From JAEUQQ01 sp963697285 (lineage in GTDB: Bacteria; Acidobacteriota; Vicinamibacteria; Vicinamibacterales; JAFNAJ01), in contig CAVONI010000002.1 of NCBI GenBank assembly GCA_963697285.1, positions 1 through 64,000 on the forward strand: a stretch of 64,000 bases of DNA. Reading direction: 5' to 3'. The position numbers and the translations under genes were made by a program. Each line of letters starts with the position of its first letter. Position 1 is the stretch's first letter. The notes beneath the pieces are model-generated. The model saw nothing but the letters and a program-made list of their open reading frames with translations. It ran no database searches and had not been told where the DNA came from. Positions 37,802 through 47,132 of this stretch are shown piece by piece.

Positions 37802-39349
37802 TCAGCGCGCCTGCACACCCGGCGCCTGCGGCATGACGTGCGTGATCGCGGTATGGCGCGTGTCCATACGCTGCAGCATCCGCTCGACCGCGGGCGCCAT
37901 CGGCCGCAGGAAGATGTTGGGGAACACGCCCATGACGACGACGAGCGCGACGGTCGGTGCCAGGACACACCACTCGCGCACGCTGAGGTCGGGCAGGTTC
38001 TCGTTCTTGGGATTCGTGACCTCGCCGTAGTTCACGCGCTGGAACATCCACAGCATGTAGACGGCCGACAGGATCACGCCGCTGGCGGCCACGACGGTGA
38101 AGCGCGGCAGGAGCACCTGCGAACGCCAACTCCCGAGCAGGATCAGGAACTCGCCGATGAAGCCGTTCAGCCCCGGCATCCCGATCGACGACAGCGTGAT
38201 GATCAGGAACGCGGCCACCAGCTTCGGCATGACGCCCTTGAGGCCGCCGAACTCGGCGATGAGGCGCGTGTGCCGCCGCTCCGACAGCATGCCGACGATG
38301 AGGAAGAGCGCGCCGGTGCTGATGCCGTGGTTCAGCATCTGGTAGGCGGCGCCCTGGACGCCGTTGAACGTCAGGGCGCACAGGCCGAGCACGACGAAAC
38401 CCAGGTGGCTCACCGACGAGTACGCCACGAGCTTCTTCATGTCTGGCTGCACCATCGCGACCAGCGCACCGTAGACGATGCCGATGACGGCGAGCGTCGC
38501 GATGAACGGGGCCCACGCCGTCGCGGCTTCGGGAAACAGCGGGAACGCGTAGCGCATCAGCCCGAAGGTGCCCATCTTCAGCATCACGCCGGCCAGGATG
38601 ACCGACCCGGCCGTCGGCGCCTCGACGTGCGCGTCGGGCAGCCAGGTGTGGAGCGGGAAAAGCGGCACCTTGATCGCGAAGGCCAGCGCGAAGGCCAGGA
38701 AGCACAGGTTCGCCGGCCCCGCCGGGATGTCGAGGGCATAGAGCTTGAGGAGGTCGAAGCTGTAGGCCCCCGTCTGCTGCTGGTGCAGCACGGCGAGGAA
38801 GATGATGGCAATCAGCATCAACACGCTGCCGGCCATCGTGAACAGCATGAACTTGATCGACGCGTAGATGCGCCGGTCGTAGCCCCACACGCCGATGAGG
38901 AAGTACATCGGGATGAGGACCGCGTCCCAGAACACGTAGAACAGGAAGACGTCGAGCGCCGAGAACACGCCGAGCATCGCGGTCTCGAGGACGAGCATGA
39001 AGATCGAGAACTCCTTGACCTTCTTCGTGACCGAGCCCCACGACGCCAGCAGCGAGATCGGCGTCAGGAATCCCGTCAGCACGATCAGCATCAGGGCGAC
39101 GCCGTCGATGCCGACGTAGTACTCGACGTTGAAGACGCCGATCCACATCGTGCGCTCGACGAACTGGAACTCGGCGCCGCTCGGCTCGAAGCCGCGCCAC
39201 AGCGCGAGCGTCGCGCCGAAGGCGACGAGCGAGAGGCCGAAGGCGAGTTGCCTGACGAGGCCGTCGCGCGAACCGTCGCGGTTCGGGATCAGCGCCAGCA
39301 GCAGCGCGCCCACGGCGGGCAGGAAGATCGTGAACGAGAGGAGCGCCAT
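37802..39349 (-). CDS. nuoM: NADH-quinone oxidoreductase subunit M
   Basis: Second antiporter-like pump subunit of complex I, 515 residues with about 14 transmembrane helices. Recognisable stretches are FAIKVPLFPLHTWLPDAHVE (with the conserved Lys and His), APTAGSVILAGVMLKMGTFG and KKLVAYSSVSHLGFVVLGL. The C terminus ends in a soluble tail (VERMLQRMDTRH...). It starts 13 bases after the nuoL stop. Confidence 0.96.
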   Translation of the reverse strand: MALLSFTIFLPAVGALLLALIPNRDGSRDGLVRQLAFGLSLVAFGATLALWRGFEPSGAEFQFVERTMWIGVFNVEYYVGIDGVALMLIVLTGFLTPISLLASWGSVTKKVKEFSIFMLVLETAMLGVFSALDVFLFYVFWDAVLIPMYFLIGVWGYDRRIYASIKFMLFTMAGSVLMLIAIIFLAVLHQQQTGAYSFDLLKLYALDIPAGPANLCFLAFALAFAIKVPLFPLHTWLPDAHVEAPTAGSVILAGVMLKMGTFGLMRYAFPLFPEAATAWAPFIATLAVIGIVYGALVAMVQPDMKKLVAYSSVSHLGFVVLGLCALTFNGVQGAAYQMLNHGISTGALFLIVGMLSERRHTRLIAEFGGLKGVMPKLVAAFLIITLSSIGMPGLNGFIGEFLILLGSWRSQVLLPRFTVVAASGVILSAVYMLWMFQRVNYGEVTNPKNENLPDLSVREWCVLAPTVALVVVMGVFPNIFLRPMAPAVERMLQRMDTRHTAITHVMPQAPGVQAR

Positions 39350-39362
39350 CTGGTCCCTTCGA

Positions 39363-41506
39363 TTACCTGGCGAAGAAAGAGCCGATCACGACGAGCACGC
39401 CGATGAACAGCAAGGCGGCGTACACGCGCACCGATCCGGTCTGCACGAGCCGCAGGATGGCCCCGCCCGTGCGGACAAAGAATCCCGTGCCGTTGACGGC
39501 GCCGTCGATCACGCCTGCATCGACAACCTTCCAGAGCAGGCCTTCAGAGGTCCGCTTGATTGGCTGCACGATGGCGCGATCGTAGAGCTCGTCGACGTAG
39601 TACTTGTTGAGCAAGGTCCGGTGCAGGCCCGCAAACGACTGCTGCATCGCGTCGGCCTTCTCCGGGTGCACCTTGAAGAAGTAGGTCGCCAACCCAATGC
39701 CCGTGAACGCGAGCAGCACCGAGAGGCTCATCAGCGTGATCTCGGTCGTCGGGTCGGCGTGCGCCGCCGCCCCTTCGCCGTGTGCGGCCGGGGCGGCTCG
39801 GCGTGCCCGCCCACTTCGGGCGCGACGGTCATCTCGGCGTGGTCGCCGGCGCCAGGCACCGCATGCTCGACCGGCCCAGCGCTGTCGCGCCCGGCGTCGC
39901 CGGGGAACATCGTCGCGTCGACCTTCGACGGGTGGAAGCTTGGCTCGAGGAACGTCTCGATGCGATTGCTGCCACCCAGGACGTGCGGAACGCCGACGTA
40001 CCCGGCCAGCACCGACCCGAGCGCCAGCACCACGAGCACGATGGCCATTGCCGGCGGCGCGTCGTGCAGGTGCGCACCATGCCCGTGGCCGCCGCTGCCG
40101 TGCGCGTCGTGGCCGTGCCCATGCCCGCCACCATGCGCCATTGCCGCTTCCCACTTCGCGGCGCCGAAGAACGTCATGTAGATGAGCCGGAACATGTAGG
40201 TGGCCGTGAGCAGCGCCGTCAGCGCGCCCATCGCCCACAACACGGGATGCCCCCCGAATGCGTAGGACTTGAAGAGGATCTCGTCCTTCGAGAAGAAGCC
40301 CGACAAGCCTGGGACACCAGCAATCGCGAGCGCGCCGATCAGGAACGTCCAGTACGTGATCGGCAGCGCGTTCTTCAGGCCACCCATCTTCCGCATGTCC
40401 TGTTCGCCGTGGAGCGCGTGGATCACCGCGCCGCTAGCCAGGAACATGAGGGCCTTGAAGAACGCGTGCGTGAACAGGTGGAAGATGCCGCCCGCGAACG
40501 CGCCGACGCCCATCGCCATGAACATGTACCCGAGCTGCGACACCGTCGAATACGCCAGGACACGCTTGATGTCGTTCTGCACCAGGCCGATGGTCGCGGC
40601 CATCAGCGCGGTGGCGGCGCCGACCGTCGCCACGATCAACATCGTCGTCGGCGCCAGCGAGAACAGGTCGGCGTTGCGCCCGATCATGTACACGCCGGCC
40701 GTCACCATCGTCGCGGCATGGATGAGGGCCGACACGGGGGTCGGGCCTTCCATGGCGTCGGGCAACCAGACGTACAGGGGAATCTGCGCCGACTTGCCGG
40801 TGGCGCCGACGAAGAACAGCAGCGTCATCACCGAGAGCGCACCGAAGACGACCTCGGGCTGGTACAGCGTCGTCTTCTCGGCAATGGCCAGGAAGTCGAG
40901 CGTCCCGAACTCCTGGAACGCCATGAACATCCCGATCAGGAACGCGAAGTCGCCGATGCGGTTGACGACGAAGGCCTTCTTGCCCGCGTCTGACGCCGAC
41001 TTCTTCTTGTACCAGTAGCCGATGAGCAGGTACGAGCAGAGGCCCACGCCCTCCCAGCCGACGAACATCACGACGAAGTTCGCGCCGAGCACCAGCACGA
41101 GCATGAACGCGGCGAACAGGTTCAGGTACGAGAAGTAGCGGGCGTACTCGCCGTCGGTCTCCTCGTGCATGTACGACGTCGAGTAGACGTGGATGAGTGC
41201 GCCGATGCCCGACACGACGAGCACCATCAGGGCGCCCAGCGGATCGAGGCGGAACTGCATCGGTATCTGCAGGTCGCCCGACGAGATCCACCAGAACACC
41301 GTCTGCTCGATGACGCGCGCCGACACCGGCTGCTGCACCAGCGACCAGACGTTGACCACGGCGACCGCGAAGGCCGCGCCGACGGCGAGGCAGGCGACGA
41401 GGCCCGACACCGGCTTCGAGAGCCGCCGGCCGAAGAAGCCGTTGATGAGGAAGCCGATGAACGGCAGCAGCGGAATGAGCGCGAGAGGCACGGACGTCCC
41501 TACCAT
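39363..41506 (-). CDS. nuoL: NADH-quinone oxidoreductase subunit L (single-base frameshift near 39790)
   Basis: Largest membrane subunit of complex I, with the long lateral helix and 15-16 transmembrane segments. Family motifs are WEGVGLCSYLLIGYWY, QIPLYVWLPDAMEGPTPVSA and KRVLAYSTVSQLGYMFMA. The frame breaks in a C/G run at about 39790-39793. Adding one base restores HAEPPPAAHGEGAAAHADPT and reading through LMSLSVLLAFTGIGLATYFF to the stop at 39363, about 714 residues. A histidine-rich loop (HGGGHGHGHDAHGSGGHGHG) follows residue 450. The start at 41506 overlaps nuoK by 7 bases. The break is probably a sequencing error. Confidence 0.94.
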
Positions 41507-41802
41507 TTGAGCGAGGTGAACGCGTCCGGGTTCAGGCTCTCACGGAGCCGGAACAGCTGGATCACGATCGCGAGGCCGACGGCGGCTTCGGCGGCGGCAA
41601 CGGTCATGACGAAGAACGTGATGATCTGCCCGTCGACCGTGCCGAGGTGACGCCCCACGGCGACGAACGTCAGGTTCACGGCGTTGAGCATGATCTCGAT
41701 CGACAGCAGGATCGTGATCAGGTTGCGCCGCAGGAACACGCCCGCCGTCCCGATCGCGAACAGCAGGCCCGAGAGCACGAGGATGTCGTTGAGCGTCGGC
41801 AT
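41500..41802 (-). CDS. nuoK: NADH-quinone oxidoreductase subunit K
   Basis: Small membrane subunit of complex I with three transmembrane helices, 100 residues as usual. The conserved glutamates in the helices are present in LLSIEIMLNAVNLTFVA and FVMTVAAAEAAVGLAIVIQL. The order J-K-L with short gaps and overlap is standard. It starts one base after nuoJ ends. Confidence 0.97.
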   Translation of the reverse strand: MPTLNDILVLSGLLFAIGTAGVFLRRNLITILLSIEIMLNAVNLTFVAVGRHLGTVDGQIITFFVMTVAAAEAAVGLAIVIQLFRLRESLNPDAFTSLKW

Positions 41803-41803
41803 G

Positions 41804-42325
41804 TCAGAGGTTCTTTCGCGCCAGGACCACGGCGCCCACCATGGCGACCAGGATCAGCACCGAGGTCGCCTCGAAGGCGAAGGTATGGGTCGTGAAGATC
41901 TCGCGACCGATCGCGGCAACGCTCGACACACGGTCGCCGATGCCCGGCGCATCGTTCATCGTCGTCGACGGGACGCGCGACAATGCCCAGCCGATCTCGA
42001 CCAGGAAGATCAACGACAGCACCCCGCCGATCCGCCGGGGGCCCGTCGACAGCAGGGGCCGCCGCGGATCGACGACCGGCGGATCCTCGCGCGGCGCGTT
42101 GAGCAGCATGACCACGAAGAGGAACAGCACCATGATGGCGCCGGCGTACACGATGATCTGCGTCACGGCCGTGAACGGCGCGTCGAGCAGGACGTAGAGA
42201 CCGGCGAGGCCGACGAACGACGTGATGAGGAGCATCACGCTGTGCATCGGGTTGCGCTGGGCGATGACGAAGAACGAGGCGACCACCGTCAGCGCGCCGA
42301 AGAGGTAGAACAGGTAGAGGTCCAC
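41804..42325 (-). CDS. nuoJ: NADH-quinone oxidoreductase subunit J
   Basis: Membrane subunit of complex I, 173 residues with five hydrophobic segments. The family motif is FTAVTQIIVYAGAIMVLFLF. I choose the GTG at 42325 (VDLYLFYLFGALTVVASFFV), 5 bases after the nuoH stop. A much longer open frame upstream runs antiparallel through nuoH and nuoF coding sequence and is spurious. An extended loop between helices 3 and 4 (APREDPPVVDPRRPLLSTGP) is typical of the subunit. Confidence 0.94.
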   Translation of the reverse strand: MDLYLFYLFGALTVVASFFVIAQRNPMHSVMLLITSFVGLAGLYVLLDAPFTAVTQIIVYAGAIMVLFLFVVMLLNAPREDPPVVDPRRPLLSTGPRRIGGVLSLIFLVEIGWALSRVPSTTMNDAPGIGDRVSSVAAIGREIFTTHTFAFEATSVLILVAMVGAVVLARKNL

Positions 42326-42330
42326 CGCGC

Positions 42331-43353
42331 TCAGCTCCAGTAGAGAACGCCAGCCGCCGTGAGCAGCAGGTTGATGATGGCGACGGGCAACAGGAACTTC
42401 CAGCCGAAGTGCATGAGCTGGTCGTAGCGATACCGCGGCAGCGTCCAGCGCATCCAGATGTAGAAGAAGAGGAGCGCGAAGACCTTCGCGAACCACCACA
42501 GCGACGCCCAGCCGCCGGTCAGGAAGGGGCCGTGCCAGCCGCCGAAGTAGAGGCACGTCGCCAGCGCCGAGACGAGCGTCATGTTCACGTACTCGGCGAG
42601 GAAGAACAGGGCGAACCGGAAGCTGCTGTACTCGGTGTGGTACCCCGCGACCAGTTCCTGCTCGGCCTCGGGGAAATCGAAGGGCGCGCGATTGGTCTCG
42701 GCGACGCCCGCCGTCATGAACACGAAGAACCCGACGAACTGCGGAATGATGTACCACCGCGGAATGAACCCGAACCACGTGCCGGACTGGGCGTCGACGA
42801 TCTCGCGCAGCGAGAGCGAGTTGGCCATCAGGATGACCGCGGCCAGCGCCGTGCCGTACGACAGCTCGTAGCTGATCATCTGTGCCGAGCTGCGCAACCC
42901 GCCCAGCAGCGAGTACTTCGAATTGCTGCTCCACCCCGCGAGGACGATGCCGTAGACGCCCATGCTGGTGACCGCGAACACCACCAGCACGCCGACGTTG
43001 ACGTCGGACGCCTGCAGCTTGATCGCCTCCGGCAGCAGGCCGAAGAAGTCGATCGCCGGCCCGAAGGGCACTACCGCGAACGACGCGAACGACGCCGTGG
43101 CCGCCAGGATGGGCGCCAGGTTGAACAGGAACGCGTCCGAGGCCTTCGGCCGCAGTTCCTCCTTGAACAGGAGCTTGAGAATGTCGGCCACCGGCTGCAG
43201 CAGGCCCCACGGCCCCGTGCGGTAGGGTCCGAGCCGCTGCTGCAGGAACCCGGCGAGCTTGCGCTCGAGCAGCACGTTGATCGCCGCGGAGTTGAGCGCG
43301 ATGAAGAACGCCAGGAAGATGACGACGAACTGCGCGATGGTGATGATGTCCAC
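42331..43353 (-). CDS. nuoH: NADH-quinone oxidoreductase subunit H
   Basis: Membrane subunit at the interface with the peripheral arm, contributing to the quinone chamber. The 340-residue protein has eight hydrophobic segments and the motifs ERKLAGFLQQRLGPYRTGPW, AETNRAPFDFPEAEQELVAG and YHTEYSSFRFALFFLAEYVN, all characteristic. Normally nuoG lies between nuoF and nuoH and nuoI follows nuoH. Here nuoH is 27 bases from nuoF and 5 bases from nuoJ, so both are absent. Confidence 0.97.
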   Translation of the reverse strand: MDIITIAQFVVIFLAFFIALNSAAINVLLERKLAGFLQQRLGPYRTGPWGLLQPVADILKLLFKEELRPKASDAFLFNLAPILAATASFASFAVVPFGPAIDFFGLLPEAIKLQASDVNVGVLVVFAVTSMGVYGIVLAGWSSNSKYSLLGGLRSSAQMISYELSYGTALAAVILMANSLSLREIVDAQSGTWFGFIPRWYIIPQFVGFFVFMTAGVAETNRAPFDFPEAEQELVAGYHTEYSSFRFALFFLAEYVNMTLVSALATCLYFGGWHGPFLTGGWASLWWFAKVFALLFFYIWMRWTLPRYRYDQLMHFGWKFLLPVAIINLLLTAAGVLYWS

Positions 43354-43380
43354 GGATGTCGCCGGGTGAGAGGAATCTAC

Positions 43381-44694
43381 CTAGTGAGCGTGCGCCGAGG
43401 TCAGCGCACGCGGCATCCAGTCGGCGCGCGGCACCAGGCTGCGCCCCTCGCGGATGTAGTGTTCGTACTCGTGGCGGAAGTGCTGCAACGTCGAGACGAC
43501 GGGCGCGATCTCCGCGTCGCCGAACGGGCACAGCGTCTTGCCGCCGATGTTGTTGGCGATGCTCAGGAGCAGGTCGAGATCGCGCATGGCGCCCTCGCCG
43601 CGCAGGATCTTCTGCAGGATCTTGTGCATCCAGTCGCTGCCTTCGCGGCACGGGGTGCACTTGCCGCACGACTCGTGCTTGTAGAAGTGGATCAGGTTCT
43701 CGGCGAGCCACACCATGTCGGTCGTCTCGTCCATCACCATCATCGCCGCCGACCCGAGCATCGACCCGGCCTTCACGAGCCCGTCGAAGCTCGCCTGCGC
43801 GTCGAGCGACGCGGGCGTCAGCACGTTGACCGACGAGCCCCCGGGAATGATCGCCTTGAGCTCGTGCCCGTCGCGGATGCCGCCCGCGAAATCGTAGATC
43901 AGCTCGCGCAACGTCACGTCCATCGACGTCTCGAACACGCCGGGCCGCTTCACGTGCCCGCTCACGCAGTACAGCTTGGGGCCGAAGTTCTTCTCGGGGC
44001 CGATCCCCTGGTACCAGGCGGGCCCGCGCTCGATGATCGGCGGGACGTTGCAGATCGTCTCGACGTTGTTGATGATCGTCGGCGATCCGTAGAGGCCCAC
44101 CACCGCGGGGAACGGCGGCCGCAGCCGCGGCTGGGCGCGCTTGCCCTCGAGCGACTCGAGCAGTGCGCTCTCCTCGCCGGCCTCGTACGCGCCGGCGCCG
44201 CGGTGGATGAAGATGTCGCAGTCCTCGCCCGTCCCGAGGATGTTCCGGCCGAGGTAGCCCGCCGCGTACGCCTTCTTCAACTCGGCTTCCATCAGCAGCT
44301 GCACGTGGTAGAACTCGCCGCGGATGTAGATGTACGCCGTCTTCGCGTTGATCGACCGGCAGGCGATCACGCACCCCTCGAACAGCAGGTGCGGGTTGCG
44401 CTCCATGAGCACGTGATCCTTGAACGTGCCCGGCTCGCTCTCGTCGGCGTTGACGCAGAGGTACTTCGGCTTGGGGATGTCCTTGGGCACGAAGCTCCAC
44501 TTCAGGCCCGTCGGGAAACCCGCCCCGCCCCGGCCGCGAAGGCCCGACGCCTTCACGTCCTCGATGATCTGCTCGGGGGTCATCGCGAGCGCCTTCTTCA
44601 TCGCGGCGTAGCCACCCCGTTTCACGTAGTTCTCGAACGTGTACGAGAACGGTTCCTTGACGTGCGCGGTCAGAACGGGTTCGGGAAGCCGCAC
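43381..44694 (-). CDS. nuoF: NADH-quinone oxidoreductase subunit F
   Basis: NADH- and FMN-binding subunit of the complex I dehydrogenase module. The 437-residue product has GLRGRGGAGFPTGLKWSF (FMN/NADH site), ADESEPGTFKDHVLMERNPH, and the 4Fe-4S (N3) ligands SCGKCTPCREGSDWM plus a later cysteine in GKTLCPFGDAEI. All key motifs are intact. The start is a GTG at 44694, 4 bases after nuoE. It has no nuoG partner in the operon. Confidence 0.96.
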   Translation of the reverse strand: MRLPEPVLTAHVKEPFSYTFENYVKRGGYAAMKKALAMTPEQIIEDVKASGLRGRGGAGFPTGLKWSFVPKDIPKPKYLCVNADESEPGTFKDHVLMERNPHLLFEGCVIACRSINAKTAYIYIRGEFYHVQLLMEAELKKAYAAGYLGRNILGTGEDCDIFIHRGAGAYEAGEESALLESLEGKRAQPRLRPPFPAVVGLYGSPTIINNVETICNVPPIIERGPAWYQGIGPEKNFGPKLYCVSGHVKRPGVFETSMDVTLRELIYDFAGGIRDGHELKAIIPGGSSVNVLTPASLDAQASFDGLVKAGSMLGSAAMMVMDETTDMVWLAENLIHFYKHESCGKCTPCREGSDWMHKILQKILRGEGAMRDLDLLLSIANNIGGKTLCPFGDAEIAPVVSTLQHFRHEYEHYIREGRSLVPRADWMPRALTSAHAH

Positions 44695-44698
44695 GGCG

Positions 44699-45301
44699 CT
44701 ATTCCTTCTTCAGGTGGCAGCCCGGGAGCGCCGCAAGCCCGCGTTCACGCAACCCCTCGAGCAAGGCGGGCACGTCGTCGGGGCGCTGGCACTCGAGCCA
44801 GTGCTCGTTGTTGACCATGATCACCGGGCCGCGATCGCACGCCCCGAGACACTCCATCTCCATCACCGTGAACGTGCCCGTGGCGTCGGTCTCGTTCGGC
44901 GCGATGTGGAGGTGCCTGCACAACTCCTCGGTCACCCGTCCCGCGCCGTTGAGCGCGCACCCCAGCGTGCGGCACACGCCGAGCACGTACTTCCCGACCG
45001 GCTGCGTGAAGAACATCACGTAGTACGAGACGACGTCCTCGACGTCGGCGCGCGAGCAGCCGATCAGGTCGGCGACGTAGGCGATGGCATTGCCCGTGAT
45101 GTGGCCTTGCTGCGCCTGCACCAGGTACAGCGCCGGCAGCAGGGCCGACTTGCGGCGATCCGCGGGATACCGCGTCACGAGCTCGTCGAACTGCGCCTTG
45201 CGCTCGGGGGTGAACTCGAAGGCCGGGCCCTCGTCGGGCAACTTGCGCTCCGACTTGTGCCACGCGGGCGTGCCGTAGGGCATCTGCGGGTGAAAACTCA
45301 T
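44699..45301 (-). CDS. nuoE: NADH-quinone oxidoreductase subunit E
   Basis: Thioredoxin-like 2Fe-2S subunit of the NADH dehydrogenase module. The ATG at 45301 overlaps the nuoD stop (ATGA) and gives 200 residues. The four cluster ligands are C110, C115 (CRTLGC), C151 and C155 (CLGAC). Also typical is the helical N-terminal domain (SALLPALYLVQAQQGHITGN). The longer open frame upstream lies out of frame over nuoD and is not real. Confidence 0.95.
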   Translation of the reverse strand: MSFHPQMPYGTPAWHKSERKLPDEGPAFEFTPERKAQFDELVTRYPADRRKSALLPALYLVQAQQGHITGNAIAYVADLIGCSRADVEDVVSYYVMFFTQPVGKYVLGVCRTLGCALNGAGRVTEELCRHLHIAPNETDATGTFTVMEMECLGACDRGPVIMVNNEHWLECQRPDDVPALLEGLRERGLAALPGCHLKKE

Positions 45302-46479
45302 CGATCCACGTCTCCAAGCACGATGTCGGTCGAGCCGATGATGGCCACGACGTCGGCGATCAGCGAGCCGACGATCATCTCCGGGATGGCCTGGCACGCG
45401 TAGAACGACGGTGCCCGCGACTTGACGCGCACCGGCCGGTTCGACCCATCCGACACCACGTAGAACACCTGCTCGCCGCGGGGGCCTTCGATGGGCACGC
45501 CGGCTTCGCCGGCCGGCACGTTGAACCCCTGCGAGAACAGCAGGAAGTGCTGAATCAGCGCTTCCATCTCGGTGTAGACCTTGTCCTTCGGGGGCGGCAC
45601 GATCTTCGGATCGTCGATCTCGAACACGCCGATCGGCGTGATCTTCTCCATGCACTGCCGCGCGATCTTGAGGCTCTCGTGCAGTTCGCGCACGCGTTGC
45701 CGATACCGGGTGAACACGTCGCCCTCGGTGAACACCGGCACCTCGAAGTCGAGCTCGGGGTACTTCAGGTAGGGAAATGCCCTGCGCACGTCGTAGTTCA
45801 CGCCCGACGACCGCGCCATCGGCCCGAGCAGCCCGTACGACACCGCGAAGTCCTTCGTCACGACGCCGACGCCCCTGGTCCGCTTCAGGAAGATCGAGTT
45901 CTTGGTGAGCAGGTCTTCGTAGTCGCGCAGCTTCGCGGGAAAGTCTCCGAGGAACGAGTTGACCGCGTCGTGGAAGCCCGTCGGCAGGTCCTCGCGCAGG
46001 CCCCCGATGCGCATGTAGCTCGGGAACATCCGGAACCCGGCCAGCATCTCGTTGATGTTGAGCAGGAGTTCGCGCTCGCGGAAGCAGTAGAGCATCACCG
46101 AGACGGCGCCGAGGTCCATGGCGTGCGTCCCGAGCCAGACCAGGTGGCTGTTGATGCGCTGCAGTTCGGCGATCAACGTGCGGATCCACTGCACGCGTTC
46201 GGGCAGCGTGATGCCGAGCAGCTTCTCGACCGACATCACGTAGGCCAGCGAGTTGCTCTGCGCCGACAGGTAGTCCATGCGCTCGACCAGCGGGACGACC
46301 TGCTGCCACTTCTTCTGCTCGGCGGTCTTCTCGATGCCGGTGTGCAGGTACCCGATCGTGGTCGAGGCCTTGACGACCACCTCGCCATCGAGCTCGAGCA
46401 CGATGCGCAGCACGCCGTGCGTGCTGGGGTGCTGCGGCCCCATGTTGACGGTCATCGTTTCGGTGCGGACTTCAGCCAT
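45298..46479 (-). CDS. nuoD: NADH-quinone oxidoreductase subunit D
   Basis: 49-kDa-type subunit forming the quinone-reduction site with NuoB. The ATG at 46479 (MAEVRTETMTVNMGPQHPST) gives 393 residues. Signature stretches are HPSTHGVLRIVLELDGE, GYLHTGIEKTAEQKKW and ARSSGVNYDVRRAFPYL. Independent NuoC and NuoD proteins are present rather than the fused NuoCD of enterics. It starts 5 bases after the gmhA stop and overlaps nuoE. Confidence 0.96.
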   Translation of the reverse strand: MAEVRTETMTVNMGPQHPSTHGVLRIVLELDGEVVVKASTTIGYLHTGIEKTAEQKKWQQVVPLVERMDYLSAQSNSLAYVMSVEKLLGITLPERVQWIRTLIAELQRINSHLVWLGTHAMDLGAVSVMLYCFRERELLLNINEMLAGFRMFPSYMRIGGLREDLPTGFHDAVNSFLGDFPAKLRDYEDLLTKNSIFLKRTRGVGVVTKDFAVSYGLLGPMARSSGVNYDVRRAFPYLKYPELDFEVPVFTEGDVFTRYRQRVRELHESLKIARQCMEKITPIGVFEIDDPKIVPPPKDKVYTEMEALIQHFLLFSQGFNVPAGEAGVPIEGPRGEQVFYVVSDGSNRPVRVKSRAPSFYACQAIPEMIVGSLIADVVAIIGSTDIVLGDVDR

Positions 46480-46484
46480 GGGCG

Positions 46485-47120
46485 TCAACGCGGGGCCGGC
46501 GTGCGGCTCCCGCTGCTCTCCTCGGATGTGGCGCACGCCTGCTCGACCAGCTCGCAGATCACGTGCAACACCGACAACTGCACTTCCTGCACCCGCGCCG
46601 TCGACGCGTCCGGGACGTTCACGTGCACATCGGCGAGCCGCCCGAGCGCCCCGCCGTCGCGTCCCGTCAACGCGATGCTCACCATGCCGCGCGTCCGCGC
46701 CGTCTCGACGGCCGCCAGCACGTTGGGCGACTCACCGCTCGTGCTGATGGCGACCAGCACGTCGCCCGGTTGCCCGAGCGCCTCGACCTGCCGCGCGAAC
46801 ACCCGCGCAAACCCCGCGTCGTTCGCAATCGCCGTCAGCGCGCTGGTGTCGGTCGTCAACGCCAGGCCCGGCAGCCCCCGCCGGTCGAGCAGGAAGCGTC
46901 CGGTCAACTCCGCGGCGAAGTGCTGCGCTTCGGCGGCGCTCCCCCCGTTCCCGCAGACGAGCACCTTGCGTCCCGCCGCCACCGCCCCGCTGATGCATGC
47001 CACCGCGGCGACGACCGCGGCCGTGCCCTCTGCCGCCATCTGCTCGTGGGCGCGTGCCGCCTCGTGCAGGCGATCCCGCACCGTAGCGGCAGCCCGCGCG
47101 TCCTCGAGAGGCTGGCTCAC
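46485..47120 (-). CDS. gmhA: Phosphoheptose isomerase (SIS domain), inside the nuo operon
   Basis: A 211-residue SIS-domain protein of the GmhA type, which converts sedoheptulose 7-phosphate to D-glycero-D-manno-heptose 7-phosphate, the first step to ADP-heptose for LPS. Diagnostic motifs are CGNGGSAAEAQHFAAEL, ISTSGESPNVLAAVETAR and ALTGRDGGALGRLADV. The C-terminal VQEVQLSVLHVICELVEQ carries the expected Gln/His metal-site residues. It starts with GTG 12 bases after nuoC and ends 5 bases before nuoD, so it is cotranscribed with complex I. The placement is unusual. A DiaA-like role is a less likely alternative. Confidence 0.88.
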   Translation of the reverse strand: MSQPLEDARAAATVRDRLHEAARAHEQMAAEGTAAVVAAVACISGAVAAGRKVLVCGNGGSAAEAQHFAAELTGRFLLDRRGLPGLALTTDTSALTAIANDAGFARVFARQVEALGQPGDVLVAISTSGESPNVLAAVETARTRGMVSIALTGRDGGALGRLADVHVNVPDASTARVQEVQLSVLHVICELVEQACATSEESSGSRTPAPR

Positions 47121-47132
47121 CGCCCGCGGAAC

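Noticed and set aside
36848..39406. An 852-codon plus-strand open frame opposite nuoM and nuoN
   Set aside because: Antisense artefact of codon bias, with His/Arg/Asp-rich translation.
41804..44500. Long open frame suggesting a fusion ending in nuoJ
   Set aside because: The upstream portion is a shadow of nuoF and nuoH; nuoJ starts at the GTG at 42325.
44699..46309. Long open frame suggesting a nuoE fusion with an N-terminal domain
   Set aside because: The upstream part is the out-of-frame shadow of nuoD; the real nuoE begins at the ATG at 45301.
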